NCBI RefSeq assembly: GCF_000004075.3
Contig: NC_026655.2
Span: 26,459,489 to 26,523,488 of the forward strand
Direction: 5' to 3'
Origin: Cucumis sativus
Taxonomy: Eukaryota > Streptophyta > Magnoliopsida > Cucurbitales > Cucurbitaceae
Length of the DNA: 64,000 nt
Part shown: piece after piece, positions 23,180 to 34,395 of the stretch
How the letters are laid out: each line of letters opens with the position of its first letter
Position numbering within the stretch: the first letter of the stretch is position 1
The notes under the pieces: model-generated
What the model was told of the DNA's origin: nothing
Databases searched by the model: none
What the model saw: only the letters and a program-made list of their open reading frames with translations
Program-made: the position numbers and the translations under genes

Positions 23180-26100
23180 ATAAAGTTTCGATCAATTTTG
23201 GAGATGGAGAATGTGTTTAGTTTGTACAACTCTATTCTATTGTTTTAAAGTATAGTTTGTTTGTTTTTTAGATTTGTGTTCATCTGAAGTGGCTTGAGAT
23301 TTTTGTATTGGTGACATGTTTCGAGAGACCCGAGTGAAATTTGATATAACTGTTGACAAATTATGTATAAAACAAAGTTGTATTTCATATTTTCAAACGT
23401 GTTTTGTAGCATATTTGTGATTTGGATTATAATAGTATATTTATTAAATCCTAAGAGTAATGTTAGTTACTCGTTAAATATAGGTTACCAATAAACATTT
23501 TTTTTACTTTTTTGTATGAATGTGTTTTATGTTTAAAATTTTTGTATAATTATTATTTTGTGTCATATTACATTACATAATACATATTTGTGTTATCCGA
23601 AAACAAAATTCACGTTGTCAAGCTACATAGTTGTATTTCATGTTTTCAAACGTGTTTAATCTCCCTTCTCGTTTCTATCCTCTCTTCTCGTTTCTAACTT
23701 ATATCTTCTTGCTTCTATCATCTCTCTTTTTGCTTCTCTGTCTCTCTTAGCGATTACCATTTTTCATTTATGATGCATTACATCATGGAAATGTATGACA
23801 AGGAGAAAAGTTGTAGAGCAATAATAGTAAGTGAAGGTAGAGGAGTCAATAAAAGATTAGGAATGCACGAAACAATCTAAGAACATCAGCCGAAGTGCAA
23901 ATCAAGATAAAATAATTTAGGATCGAAAAATGAGAGCTCAATAGTTCAATGAATGAATCCAATCGCGCGTGAGTATAAGGTTTTAACTATGCAAATCTCA
24001 TTTACTCATCCTTTTTTAAAAGCCATAATGTTATGTCTAATAAGTTATGACACTTTAAAAAGTATATCACATGCTACACTTTCAAGTTCGTGCAATATCA
24101 AGTCTCTCACTTTTTATTTTATTTTGTGTCTAATATATTGATCGTTGGCTTGTTTTAAAATTTATAATCCAGGAATACAGTGGATACAAAAGAAACTTTT
24201 AGTGGTCAGTAGTATTAGTAAACACAAACTTCAAGTTTCTATCGGGTAGAGATTACTTGATATTTAAAATTATTGGATACACTGATACAATCTTTTCAAA
24301 TGAAATAGACTCGTGAAACAAAAACATTTTTAATGGATGTGACCTAATAGTTACGAAATATAAACTTTTTTTCACCCCGAGTAAGAATAGTATTTTCTTT
24401 TGTTTCCAAAAAAAATCTTCAAAATTCAATATTATTTACATTTTAGGTATGTGTGTGTATATATTTAGTACTACATTCATTATTGACCTAATTTTTCTAT
24501 CTTTTTATACTTTATTCTATATTATTTTATAAGTAAATAGTTAGATGCAATCTATACTAAATTGTATCTCAACATATCTTGTTAAATTATACAGCAGAAA
24601 TGAGTAAACAATTTTATTTCACAATTTGATAAGTTACACCAAATCAAACGTAACCTAAAATGTATATGGGTTTTTTCTTTTATTTTCTTTTCACTTAAAA
24701 AAAATATCATCTAGTAAAAAATTGTAACCTAGTCTTTGAAAAAACAATCAATAATTCATGATGTTTTTTAACAAATTTTATTAATAAAATAAAATTGAAA
24801 ACAAAAAACAAAAACTTTAAAACTTTCAACTTTCAAATATCTAAATTTAATTTTGAATAAATTTTCTTAAATAATAAAATGTATAGTAAAATATATATGT
24901 TAGGCGATAAATAGACACATAATAGGTATTCACGTCTAATTTTTAACCTAATTTGATGAACAATGGGGATGAATTTTAAAATTATTAGATTTTGTATTAG
25001 GCTTAGCCAAATAATGATAAATCATCTAAGTTATAGTTGATCATATAATTATACGTTTCATTAAACTTTTAAATTGGTGTTTAACGTAAAAGCTAAATAG
25101 GAATAGTTTTTATTAATGTACATGATATTTAACGGTAAGCATGCAAATGCTTATAAACAACACAAATAAGATCGAAAAAATGATGTGAAATTATTGTATG
25201 GGTTTCTTTTATATGAGTGATCGTTCGTTGATTAGAGTCAGATTACCAATCAAAATGCTATTGAATTGATTATGATCGGTTTAGTAAATGTTCCTAACCT
25301 CAATTGTCAATGAGTAAAAATCGATCGTTTAATTTTGAAATTTTTTAAAAATAAATTCAAATTGATTTTTTCTCAAATCAACCCGACCAACATCTTTCGT
25401 TTACATTTTTTAGCTTATCAAATTCGAAAAAAAACCTAGAACTGTAGAAGTCTAAACTAATTCTATTTATTTTCAAATAACTTAAAAGGACTAAATATGG
25501 TTCTCTTCTAATTTTTTTTCTCTTTCCAGTTTTTTTTAGTGATTAGTGGTATTAAATTATTAATTCATTTTCCTATGATATTTAATATATATATATCAAT
25601 TTCAACCTATACTAAACTATACTTATTTAAAAACTATTAATAAAGGGTTACAAATTTGGAAAAGATAGAAATTGATTTGTTATTGATTAAAATTAATGCA
25701 CTAAAAGTGTTAATTGAAACTAAAAGTATTTTTTTTAAAAAAATCCCACTTTTATGAACAAAATTGGATTTAGTATTTTCTTTTTTTTCCAAAAAGGTTT
25801 CGGTTGAATTTGGTGACAAAGGAAATATCCAAAAAAAAAAAAAAAAGTGGATAGATATTTATAGAAGCAAATATAATTATTTGCCAAACAATTTTTTTAT
25901 TCTTTTGTTTTTTTTGATGATTTTTTTAATTATTTTTAAATATAGCAAATAAATTAAAATATAATCCAAAAAATCATCAATTTTTTTAAAATGAAATATT
26001 TTATATTTTATTATATTAGTAGAAGTTTTTACATTTTAAATATTTTTTCATTTTTTTAAGTAATATTTGCCTTACAACTACATGGAAATGTTTCTTAAAA

Positions 26101-28090
26101 CTTTTTTTTAAAAAAAGAAGGTAGCATATTCTTTTAAAATGAAATTTTGAATTTTAATTGAACTTCTGTTTTTACTTGTGTTTACTGTTTAGTCAGAAAT
26201 ATATTGCCATGAAATTAAAGTCAAGAAATATTTTAATGTTAATTTACAATGAAAATGAAAATGGTTGAATGTGGTGGAAAATCTTTTAGAGCAGAAACAA
26301 TATTTTTCTTAATTAACAAACTTATAATTGTGCTTAAAATTTAAATATTTGAAAGCAAATAAGAAAATAAAAGGTGTTTTTGCACCTATAGAAAAAATTG
26401 ACATAAAAAAACCACTAAATGAAAATTTTTATTACACTTTTTATTTTTGACAATTTCTCAAAATAAAAAATATGTAGATGAATAAAATAAAGGAAGCTAA
26501 TTACAAACTATAGCAAGAGAGGGTTAGATGAATTTTGGTATATATTTTGTTAATATTGTGCTATTTTTGAAATTTTGTTTTAAACTTCTACTTTTAAACA
26601 TAATTTTTAAATAGAATAATTGTTATTAATTGGCATGACATATTGTTATTATTTGTGAATTTGAGACCTTGACGTTTCTATCGTTAGTGACATTATTTAC
26701 ATGTTTTGTAAATAAAAAATGTAATTTATCACCACATTGATATTTGCATATTTTAATGGGTTTGACATGCATACGAAATGTAGATTGATATTTCAATTAT
26801 ATTGTAAAAAATGTACGAAAGAAAAAAAAAAGCAATAAAAGGTCATTAATGTGAATATAATTAAAATAATAAAAGTGAAATAGAGCTCAGCTCAATCGTA
26901 GTTGACATGACTTTCAAATCTACAAGTGAAAATTTTGATTCTCATCGATACAAATTGCTCTACTTAATTTACAAGATAAACTTTTACTATTTATATTTTT
27001 GTAAGCTTAGAATAATTATTTACTGATTGTAATTTTGTTATTTTGATAATAAATATCGTAATATTCAACATTTTAAACCTTAAGAGGTTATTTGATGCAA
27101 AAATTATCTAAAACTATAATAACGAACTTTTGCTACAGTAAATATTATTTAAAAGTCTCCAAATAACTACCGTAAACATTATTTCAAAATGTTACAATTT
27201 TTACTATTTGTTACAATTTTTACTATTTGTTACCGTTTTTACTATTTGACATTCATAATTTTTTTATTCTTTCTCAGTGTTTACTATTATCTTATCAAAT
27301 TAAAACAGTCTACACACTATTATAACCCAAACTAAATAAATTTACACTCCAAATACAAATTATTCTAATAACTCATTCATAATCACAAACACCCATCTAA
27401 TGTCATAATATTTACGATTCAAACTTAATGTAATGTATATTCATTGTAGATTTTCACCTAAAATAGAAATAAAATATACATAACCAATCGTACCCAACAT
27501 TTTTGTTTCCACATACTTCCAAAATGGAACTTTAAAATCACTATACATATAATCCTCTTTACAATCTTAAACTTACTGTACATACGTTCGAAATTAACTC
27601 GCTATACATATTAGAGGCCAATCGTTGTAACTTTTGAAAATTTATCATTGAGCTTTTTGTTGATTTGACAAAATTAGTTTTAAGAATCAGACTTATCACT
27701 TTGGAAAAAAAGAAAAATAAATCAAACCCATAAAATGTAAAGAAAAAAAGAACGAATACACCTAATACATATGATACTCTTGATACAATATTCTCGATAC
27801 ACTTCATACAGTAAAAGTGTCATATATACAAATTGAAAAAAAATGGGTATGACGTACTTTAAGTATATAAAAGCCTAATTATATTGAGTAACAATAGTAA
27901 TAGAGTGGACACGTAAATGACCTAACAAATTGACATGAGATGCTATAGTTATTACATATTCAATATTGAATTTTATACATACATGTGTGGTCACCCTTCT
28001 TTGACCTTAATCATCATCAATTGTTCCTTTTCTTCTTCTTTTTTTTTTTCTATCAAAGTTAAAATAAATACGTCGATGGTTTTAAGGAAC
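23180..28090. other. Gene-free AT-rich region
   Basis: About 4.9 kb of very AT-rich DNA with long A/T runs and only short, composition-driven open frames. It contains a three-copy 19-bp tandem repeat (27191-27247) and a possible tRNA-derived relic near 26885-26975. I see no protein-coding gene. Confidence 0.5.
27191..27247. repeat. 19-bp tandem repeat, three copies
   Basis: gttacaatttttactattt at 27191, 27210 and 27229; the third copy carries ccg in place of caa. A simple replication-slippage array. Confidence 0.85.
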
Positions 28091-28099
28091 GATACCGGT

Positions 28100-28253
28100 A
28101 AACATATTTATAAATATAACAAAATATTATCATGCATTGATGATAGAAACTTTCTACAGTGTCTATCGATAATAGGTAATAGTATATACTATTCGTCTCT
28201 ATCGTTGTTCATCACTTATAGACAAATTTTTGCTATATTTGTAAATATTTTGG
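28100..28253. mobile_element. MITE-like element, copy 2 (best preserved)
   Basis: The left terminus aacatatttataaatataac and right terminus tgctatatttgtaaatattt form an imperfect terminal inverted repeat over about 25 bp. Between them lie smaller complementary segments (tgatagaaac, gtctatcgataatag). It is about 154 bp with no coding capacity and shares the termini of the copy at 14813-14990. Confidence 0.55.
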
Positions 28254-30460
28254 TTTATTTTGTTGTTTTTTTTTAAACCAACAATAAATAAACATTATTG
28301 ATAGTAAATTTTAAAATTAGTTTTCTTAGAAGGAAAGTTAATTTTTATTGAATTGACGAAACAACGTTGATTAATAAGCTCTAATAATGTATGAATATGT
28401 TCATAACAGTAACGTTAAACCATAACTTAGAGATTGTTTTTGTTCAGAACATAAACTACGGACTTGGAATAACTTTTTAAAAATATCTTATTGAATATAC
28501 TTAAAATTACCATTACTAAAATAAAACGTACAAGTGGAACGATATTTTACCCTTTAGTTATTTAAATATTCATTTACTTTTCAACCTAAGTCCTAGGTAA
28601 ATTTTTATGGTATAGAAATGGGAAATTATATCGACTGTAACCCTATATTTTTACGAGTGGAAGGATCGATTTAAACTATCTCACTATTTTCATTTCATGT
28701 CGTATAAATTATCTCAAACTCAACTAATAAAACTATTGTTTTTCATAGTTTTCACTAGACTAACATAGAAAATTACAATGTAATTCTTTCCAAAGTAAAT
28801 AAATTAAACAGAAGTATATTGATCCAATAAAAAGTTGTTGCTATCGATTTGATTCTCACGATTTTTGTCTAACTTACATTAATCATTGCATTTAAAGAAG
28901 TCGTATAAACATGTGAAGATCGTGCATAATTAATAGTTTTAAAATGAAATTTTAATTGATGATCTCTAAATTGCTTCATTTACAAGACAATTAACTAAAA
29001 TAATTCCTAGTTCAATATTTTATTTAATGATGCAATATAATAGTATAGGAGTATAAATATGTTTAGGTCAAGAAACTCTGGATTAAAAAGTTGAAAAGTG
29101 TAGAATTGTAAACCCCACTAGTTGTTTGACCTAAAAAATTTGTGAGATTCACGACTTAAACACATCAATATACCTTGTTAATTCTATACACGATGGATCA
29201 GGAGTTAACGAGTACTGTTTGTTTCGAACATTCTTAAATAGTAATTTAAGAAGAAGAAAAAAAAAGAATTGTGTGGTGGTGGGAAGATGATGTTGTTAGT
29301 GGTATTTTAGGAATATCAAAGTGCAAGCTTGTGGTCATCTCTCCACTCTCACTTTCTATGATTTTCTCAAGAAACAAACAAGAGTGCAAAATGAATACAA
29401 CTACTCATCAACTTGAGACCCCATCTTGTCTTTTTCTTTCAAGTAAAGTAAAGTACACAAATCCAACATAATGAGTCTCCACAACTATACATAATGGTTT
29501 TTAGAATTTTAAATACAAATATCATTTCTTATTTCTTTTCGAATTCATTTCATTTTAATCATAATTGTTTTTCATTTAATAATTTTGATGTACTTTTAGA
29601 TTTTTTTTAACATTTTAAGTAGGGGTATTTTTGTCATTCTTTTTGTGAACTAGGATGTGGCGACATGAGTTTCTTTAGAAGGATTTAGAGATGTTAGGGC
29701 AAATAACGAGATAATAATAGTTTGTGTTTGAGGTGTAAATTGTTTTTAGTTTGGACTATAATAGTATGTGTTTAATGTGTAAAATATTTTAGTTTGAAAA
29801 TGGAATATTAATAAACATTATAGTAAAAAACAAAAACGATGAATGTAAAATAGAAAAAAAAAAACTACTGCAGATAATAAATTCGATAGCAAATAAGGGG
29901 TTTTGAAATAAAGGAAGAAGTATAGATCATCCTTACGGTAGTAAAATGTGGCTATTATAGTTTTAAGTCATTGTCCCAAACGATCCCTTAAAGTTTTGCA
30001 TTCAGGTTATTTTTTATTAGATAACAATGAATTAAGTTATCGCATTATTGTACGTGTTCTAAGCTTACTCATAGAACGTCTTGAAACAATTGGTATGTTG
30101 AGTTATATATCAATAACCAGATTATCCTAACTCGTGGGGTTGCTTGAATCTTAAGACAATAAACTTATTATTTATTTCAAAACATTTGATCATAAGTGAA
30201 GCTCGGATTTAACCCAATATTTAGGAATGACATGTTTATTTAACCATACGGAATAAATTAACCTCAAATTTCAAATTTTATTAAAAATGTCAAGACTATA
30301 TAATATATCAATGCACATAATATCACTCATATTTTTTAATGTTACAATATCAATGTATTAAAAAAAAACTTAATTATGTTAGATTATTTTTTTGTAATTT
30401 CCATTGGAGTAAATTTTTTTATAGTCTTTTAAATAAAGAGTAAATTCATTATTACAAAAA
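28254..30460. other. Gene-free AT-rich region
   Basis: No gene, RNA or strong repeat recognised. A 66-codon frame at 29271-29471 has no recognisable motif and no good promoter. Confidence 0.45.
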
Positions 30461-30539
30461 CTAGAATATTTATAAATATAGCAAAATGTTATCGTCGATC
30501 TATATTTAATATTTGCGTAACTTTTGCTATAATTTTCAA
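30461..30539. mobile_element. MITE-like element, copy 3 (internally deleted)
   Basis: Left end ctagaatatttataaatata followed by gcaaaatgttatc, right end acttttgctataattttc. The inverted termini match copies 1 and 2 but the interior is shortened. Confidence 0.4.
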
Positions 30540-31639
30540 CAACCCTAAAAATTACGACTTTGAATTACGTGACAATAACTAAAACGATATGATAATTTAT
30601 TTTCCTTTTTGGTTTGAAGTCAATGGAATGCTATTTCATATTTCAATTTCATATAGTTTTTATAATTTAATCTTTACTATTAAAACATAAATAAATACTA
30701 ATTTTACATATTAGAAATCAATTTTTTTTTTTGGCTATTTTAATCAATCAATGAAGAAAACAATTTCTATATTGAGATATATATACTATCTCCCCTTTTA
30801 GCTTTGTGTTTGTCTAATTTTACTCTCTTTTACAATTTTGGCCAACAATAAAATCACTATTATATAATTATAATGGGTTAAATTTAAATTTGTCAAATTA
30901 CCTTTACTACTCTAGGCAAATTCAATTTATTATTTTTATATATTTTGAAATTACCAAATTTATCTATCAAAGTTGTACTATATATAAGACGTTGATAATA
31001 TGTCTCGTTTGAATTATTATTTTATCAACACATATTGATGGGTAGACATGTTGTTTTCATGATCCAACTTTGACTAAATGAATTTTAGGGTTTGGTTGTC
31101 ACAATTACTTGAGATTATTGGATTTTGGAAAATAATATTCAAATGATTAGAAAATTCACTGTCCAATTTGTATAATTTATATTTGAACTAAATAGGGAAA
31201 TTGAGTTTATAAGTTTTTTTTTATCAAAGTATAGAGTTGTAAGATGAAGTTTCTCGATGAACATAAGAAGTAAATAAAGGAAAATCATGAAGTTACTCTA
31301 CTAAGGTAAAAAGTACAAAATAGGCCCTAAGAAAAAAAGTGAACGAATGTAAAAAAAAGAAGAAATTTTAATAGCATTTGCTATTAAAGTTTGGTTATTT
31401 ATACCAAATTGAAAGTTGGTGAATAAGACAACCTCTTAAATTTTGATATTGTTTAAAAAATACGTGTTTATTATATACATATATATAACAACATTCATAT
31501 AGTCATTTATAAAATTAGAAATGCACATATTTTCTAATAATTTACCAGTGTGATACTCATTGATTTTAGCGAACATACCCTCTTTAAAATATTCAATAAT
31601 TCACTTAAATTTAAAAAGAATGTTTGTACTAAAAAGGTT
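30540..31639. other. Gene-free AT-rich region
   Basis: Very AT-rich with no coding signal or defined repeat seen. Confidence 0.4.
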
Positions 31640-32990
31640 ATAAAGAGTTCAAGTAGTTACTACTGAAATATACAAGCAAGTGGCTCAAATCAATAGGGCA
31701 TATTCCACACCTCTTGTGAAACTTACGTTTTGAGAACAATGGTTGGAAGGTAGGAGGTTGTAGCTATTAAGTTTAAAGTTTAGGCGTTTTGAAGAAACCA
31801 AGCGTCCTAACCAGATGACGCATTATGAGAAAAGAGCATGCACTCTGGCAAGGCGAGGAAAGATGTTAGAAAGTTTAAAGAGATCCACTAATCTATATTC
31901 GTCAGCAGGTTAAGTGTAAAGTTAAAATTAAGCATGATTAGATAAAATATTAAACCTACACGTGTAAGTCATAAAGAAAAAAGTTACAAAGAAGTTCTAA
32001 GCCAAATTCTGTAAAAAAAAAGATCAAGCAAGAAGGGGAGACTTTGAAGTTAGGCACTTCGAAGTTTCGAGATAAGAAAAGTATACAAGGAAAAGAAGTG
32101 TTTAAAGTTTTGGTGTGAGTGACTTTTTCAAAGAAAGAGTACTTATTTCTAAACTTTTCATTCCAAAGTCGTGTTATGTACCATCAAATGCATGAATAAA
32201 TTTGTTTATGTTTATATGAAAAACATGACTATTTGAAAGTATGTTTCAAAAGTTGAAATGTTTTTAAGTTCTAAGTAGAGTATTTCATGTTGTATTACTT
32301 ATATGAAATGCTTGTGTGCGAGTAAATCATTAGTTTAATTCCCATCAGGAACTAGTTATTATGTGCAAATAAGAGTAGTGGTTGCCTTGCGTTAAATGGT
32401 CCGCATGGTAGAAGGACGGATGAACGCGTTGAGTGGTCTATGTTCAAGTTCATCGCCTGAGCAACTAGAACTGAACGAGGGTTCATAGAGATATAAGTTT
32501 TGGTGAAATGTGAATTATCATAGTAGTTTATGCATCAAGAAAGTTTAATGTCCTTGCGAAAGGAATAAGTAGAGGCTAATGTGATTTATGTTGTTAACGT
32601 GTGATGAGGCGATGAGGCATTAAGACATTTAGGGAAATAAGAAAGTTTCTATATGCTTGTATTTCCCAAAAAAGTTTTCCTAAAATATCACTCACTAAGC
32701 ATTACACTTATGTTTTAAGTTTCCCTTCTCCAGGTAAGCAAAGTGTGGAGGTAGCGTTGTGAAGATAAGTATGTTATTATGAAGTTAAGTTCAAGTTTAA
32801 GTAAGATCAGACACTCGGACACCTCGTCAAAGGCGTTGAAGTTGGCCAAGTCGCGTTCGAGTTCAAAAACGCAAGGGAGGAATGCGTTCTGGGTGGAGGC
32901 ATGACATGTCTTGACTCGAAACATCACCTTAGGACCAAAATGAGTTCAAGAGAAGGTAAACTTAGAAAAATGCTCAATTTCACATGTTAA
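31640..32990. mobile_element. Probable degraded retroelement fragment (LTR-like)
   Basis: This block is visibly less AT-rich than the DNA on either side and has a distinct texture: gttaaatggtccgcatggta, ggacggatgaacgcgttgag, cactcactaagcattacact and cttctccaggtaagcaaagt. Phrases of this sort are typical of high-copy gypsy-type LTRs and their flanks in cucurbits, as far as I remember. No gag or pol frame, primer-binding site or clear terminal TG...CA boundaries were found, so class and ends are uncertain. It may be a solo-LTR remnant. Confidence 0.4.
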
Positions 32991-32999
32991 AACACATTG

Positions 33000-33750
33000 A
33001 CCTAAAAAATCATTATAGTGTATCTCCAGATTTCTATCCATATGAACAAATCAAACTTCAAGAAAAACGAGTCAACTATTCACTCATGCGTTGTTAACTT
33101 GCTATACTGATCACTCCTTTATTTAAGGATCGTAAGGACTAAGCTGAGATCTTTGTATTTTGCATAATTGTTATCATGTGAATTCTAATCTTATTTTACT
33201 ATAGTCGAAACGAGACTCAATATGTTGCACGCATATATACGTAGAAATTTAAAAAAAAGAACTATATTGATAAACATGGAAATTCCACCGACTTAGGCTC
33301 CATGCATTCATGCATAGAAACTTCATAAAAATCCAACAACACGACAATGAAGATCCTGTTCTTTCGCTCTAAGCATATGCACAATTGCACATTCATCTTC
33401 TCTTCATTTATTTCTTCGCTATTTTTCTATTCCAACGCGTTATGATTATGTGTTATGGTATTACTTATTACCACCTCTCTCAAATTCCATTTATATTTTC
33501 AATAAACTCAGCATTAAGATCATAACACAATTCGAGAAATTTGTTCTTCACTTCTTTCTCCACTGATTTCATTCTCTATGTAGAAAAGAAAAACGAAACC
33601 CCATCTTTCCTCTTACCAATAATCTTGTTTTGGTGACTGCTTTTTTACAAAATTTGAAAAAACAAACACACCCACTTTCTAAATCATTGTTTTTTCCAAT
33701 TGGGTTGGGAAATTTTTAGTGCTTTTCACCGTTTCTTTGACTCTTACCAG
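33000..33750 (+). other. Promoter region of PBL16-like kinase
   Basis: AT-rich sequence without ORFs, grading into C/T-rich leader-like sequence from about 33,540. No convincing TATA box is assigned. Confidence 0.35.
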
Positions 33751-33861
33751 TAAGAAATTGGGGGGGTTCTGTGATGATTTGGATTTTGGGTATAATTGAA
33801 AGAGAAAATTTGTTAAAAGAATCAAATTGAAAAGGTTATAAGAGAGAGGGAGAGAGAGAGA

Positions 33862-33963
33862 ATGATGATGGGGAAAGGAAGAAGAATGGTGGGAGCACTA
33901 TGTTCATGCGCACTAAGAATAAAAACTCCCTTGCCGATAGTGATTATGATGATGAAATTGTGA
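33862..33963 (+). other. Upstream ORF (33 codons) in kinase leader
   Basis: In the probable 5' UTR, ATG ATG ATG opens a frame of 33 codons (MMMGKGRRMVGALCSCALRI...) ending at TGA 33961-33963, about 430 nt before the main ATG. If the transcript starts upstream, as the purine-rich GA repeat just before it suggests, this uORF could reduce translation. No conserved uORF peptide is recognised. Confidence 0.4.
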
Positions 33964-34104
33964 AATGCAACCTTTTTTGTAACAAATAGTACAAAATCGA
34001 AGAACCCTTTTGAATTTTTTTGTGGGTCCGTTCAATTTTTCCGCCATAGCCAAAAACCCAACAACTCCACATCAATCCTTCTCAGCCCCATCATTATTAC
34101 CCTC

Positions 34105-34155
34105 AAGAAGTAGAAGAAGAAGGAGTAGGAGTAGAAGTAGAAGTAGAAGAAGAAG
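34105..34155. repeat. AGA/AGT trinucleotide-type microsatellite
   Basis: Imperfect gtagaagaagaaggagtagg-type tract in the kinase 5' leader. Chance open frames across it look Arg/Ser-rich but are not genes. Confidence 0.75.
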
Positions 34156-34395
34156 TCTCTCTTACTCTTCTTCCATTTCTCTCACCAACAATCTGTCATT
34201 TCCCCCATCCCTTCTTTTCCCTTTTCTTCATTTTCAAGGGAATTCTGTCATTTTTCTTCTTTCTCCCTTTTGATTTCTTGTTTTTCTCTTTGTTTCTTTG
34301 AGGATTTTGTTCGTTCTGGTTTTGCCGATGGTGGGCTACTGAGGAACTGAGGATTGTTTGTCTTTTTTTTTTTTTTTTTGTGGGGGGTTGTTTCA

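Noticed and set aside
27559..28276. Frames of 82 and 113 codons in the desert
   Set aside because: They are composition-driven (Phe/Ile/Tyr/Ser-rich) and the second overlaps the MITE-like element.
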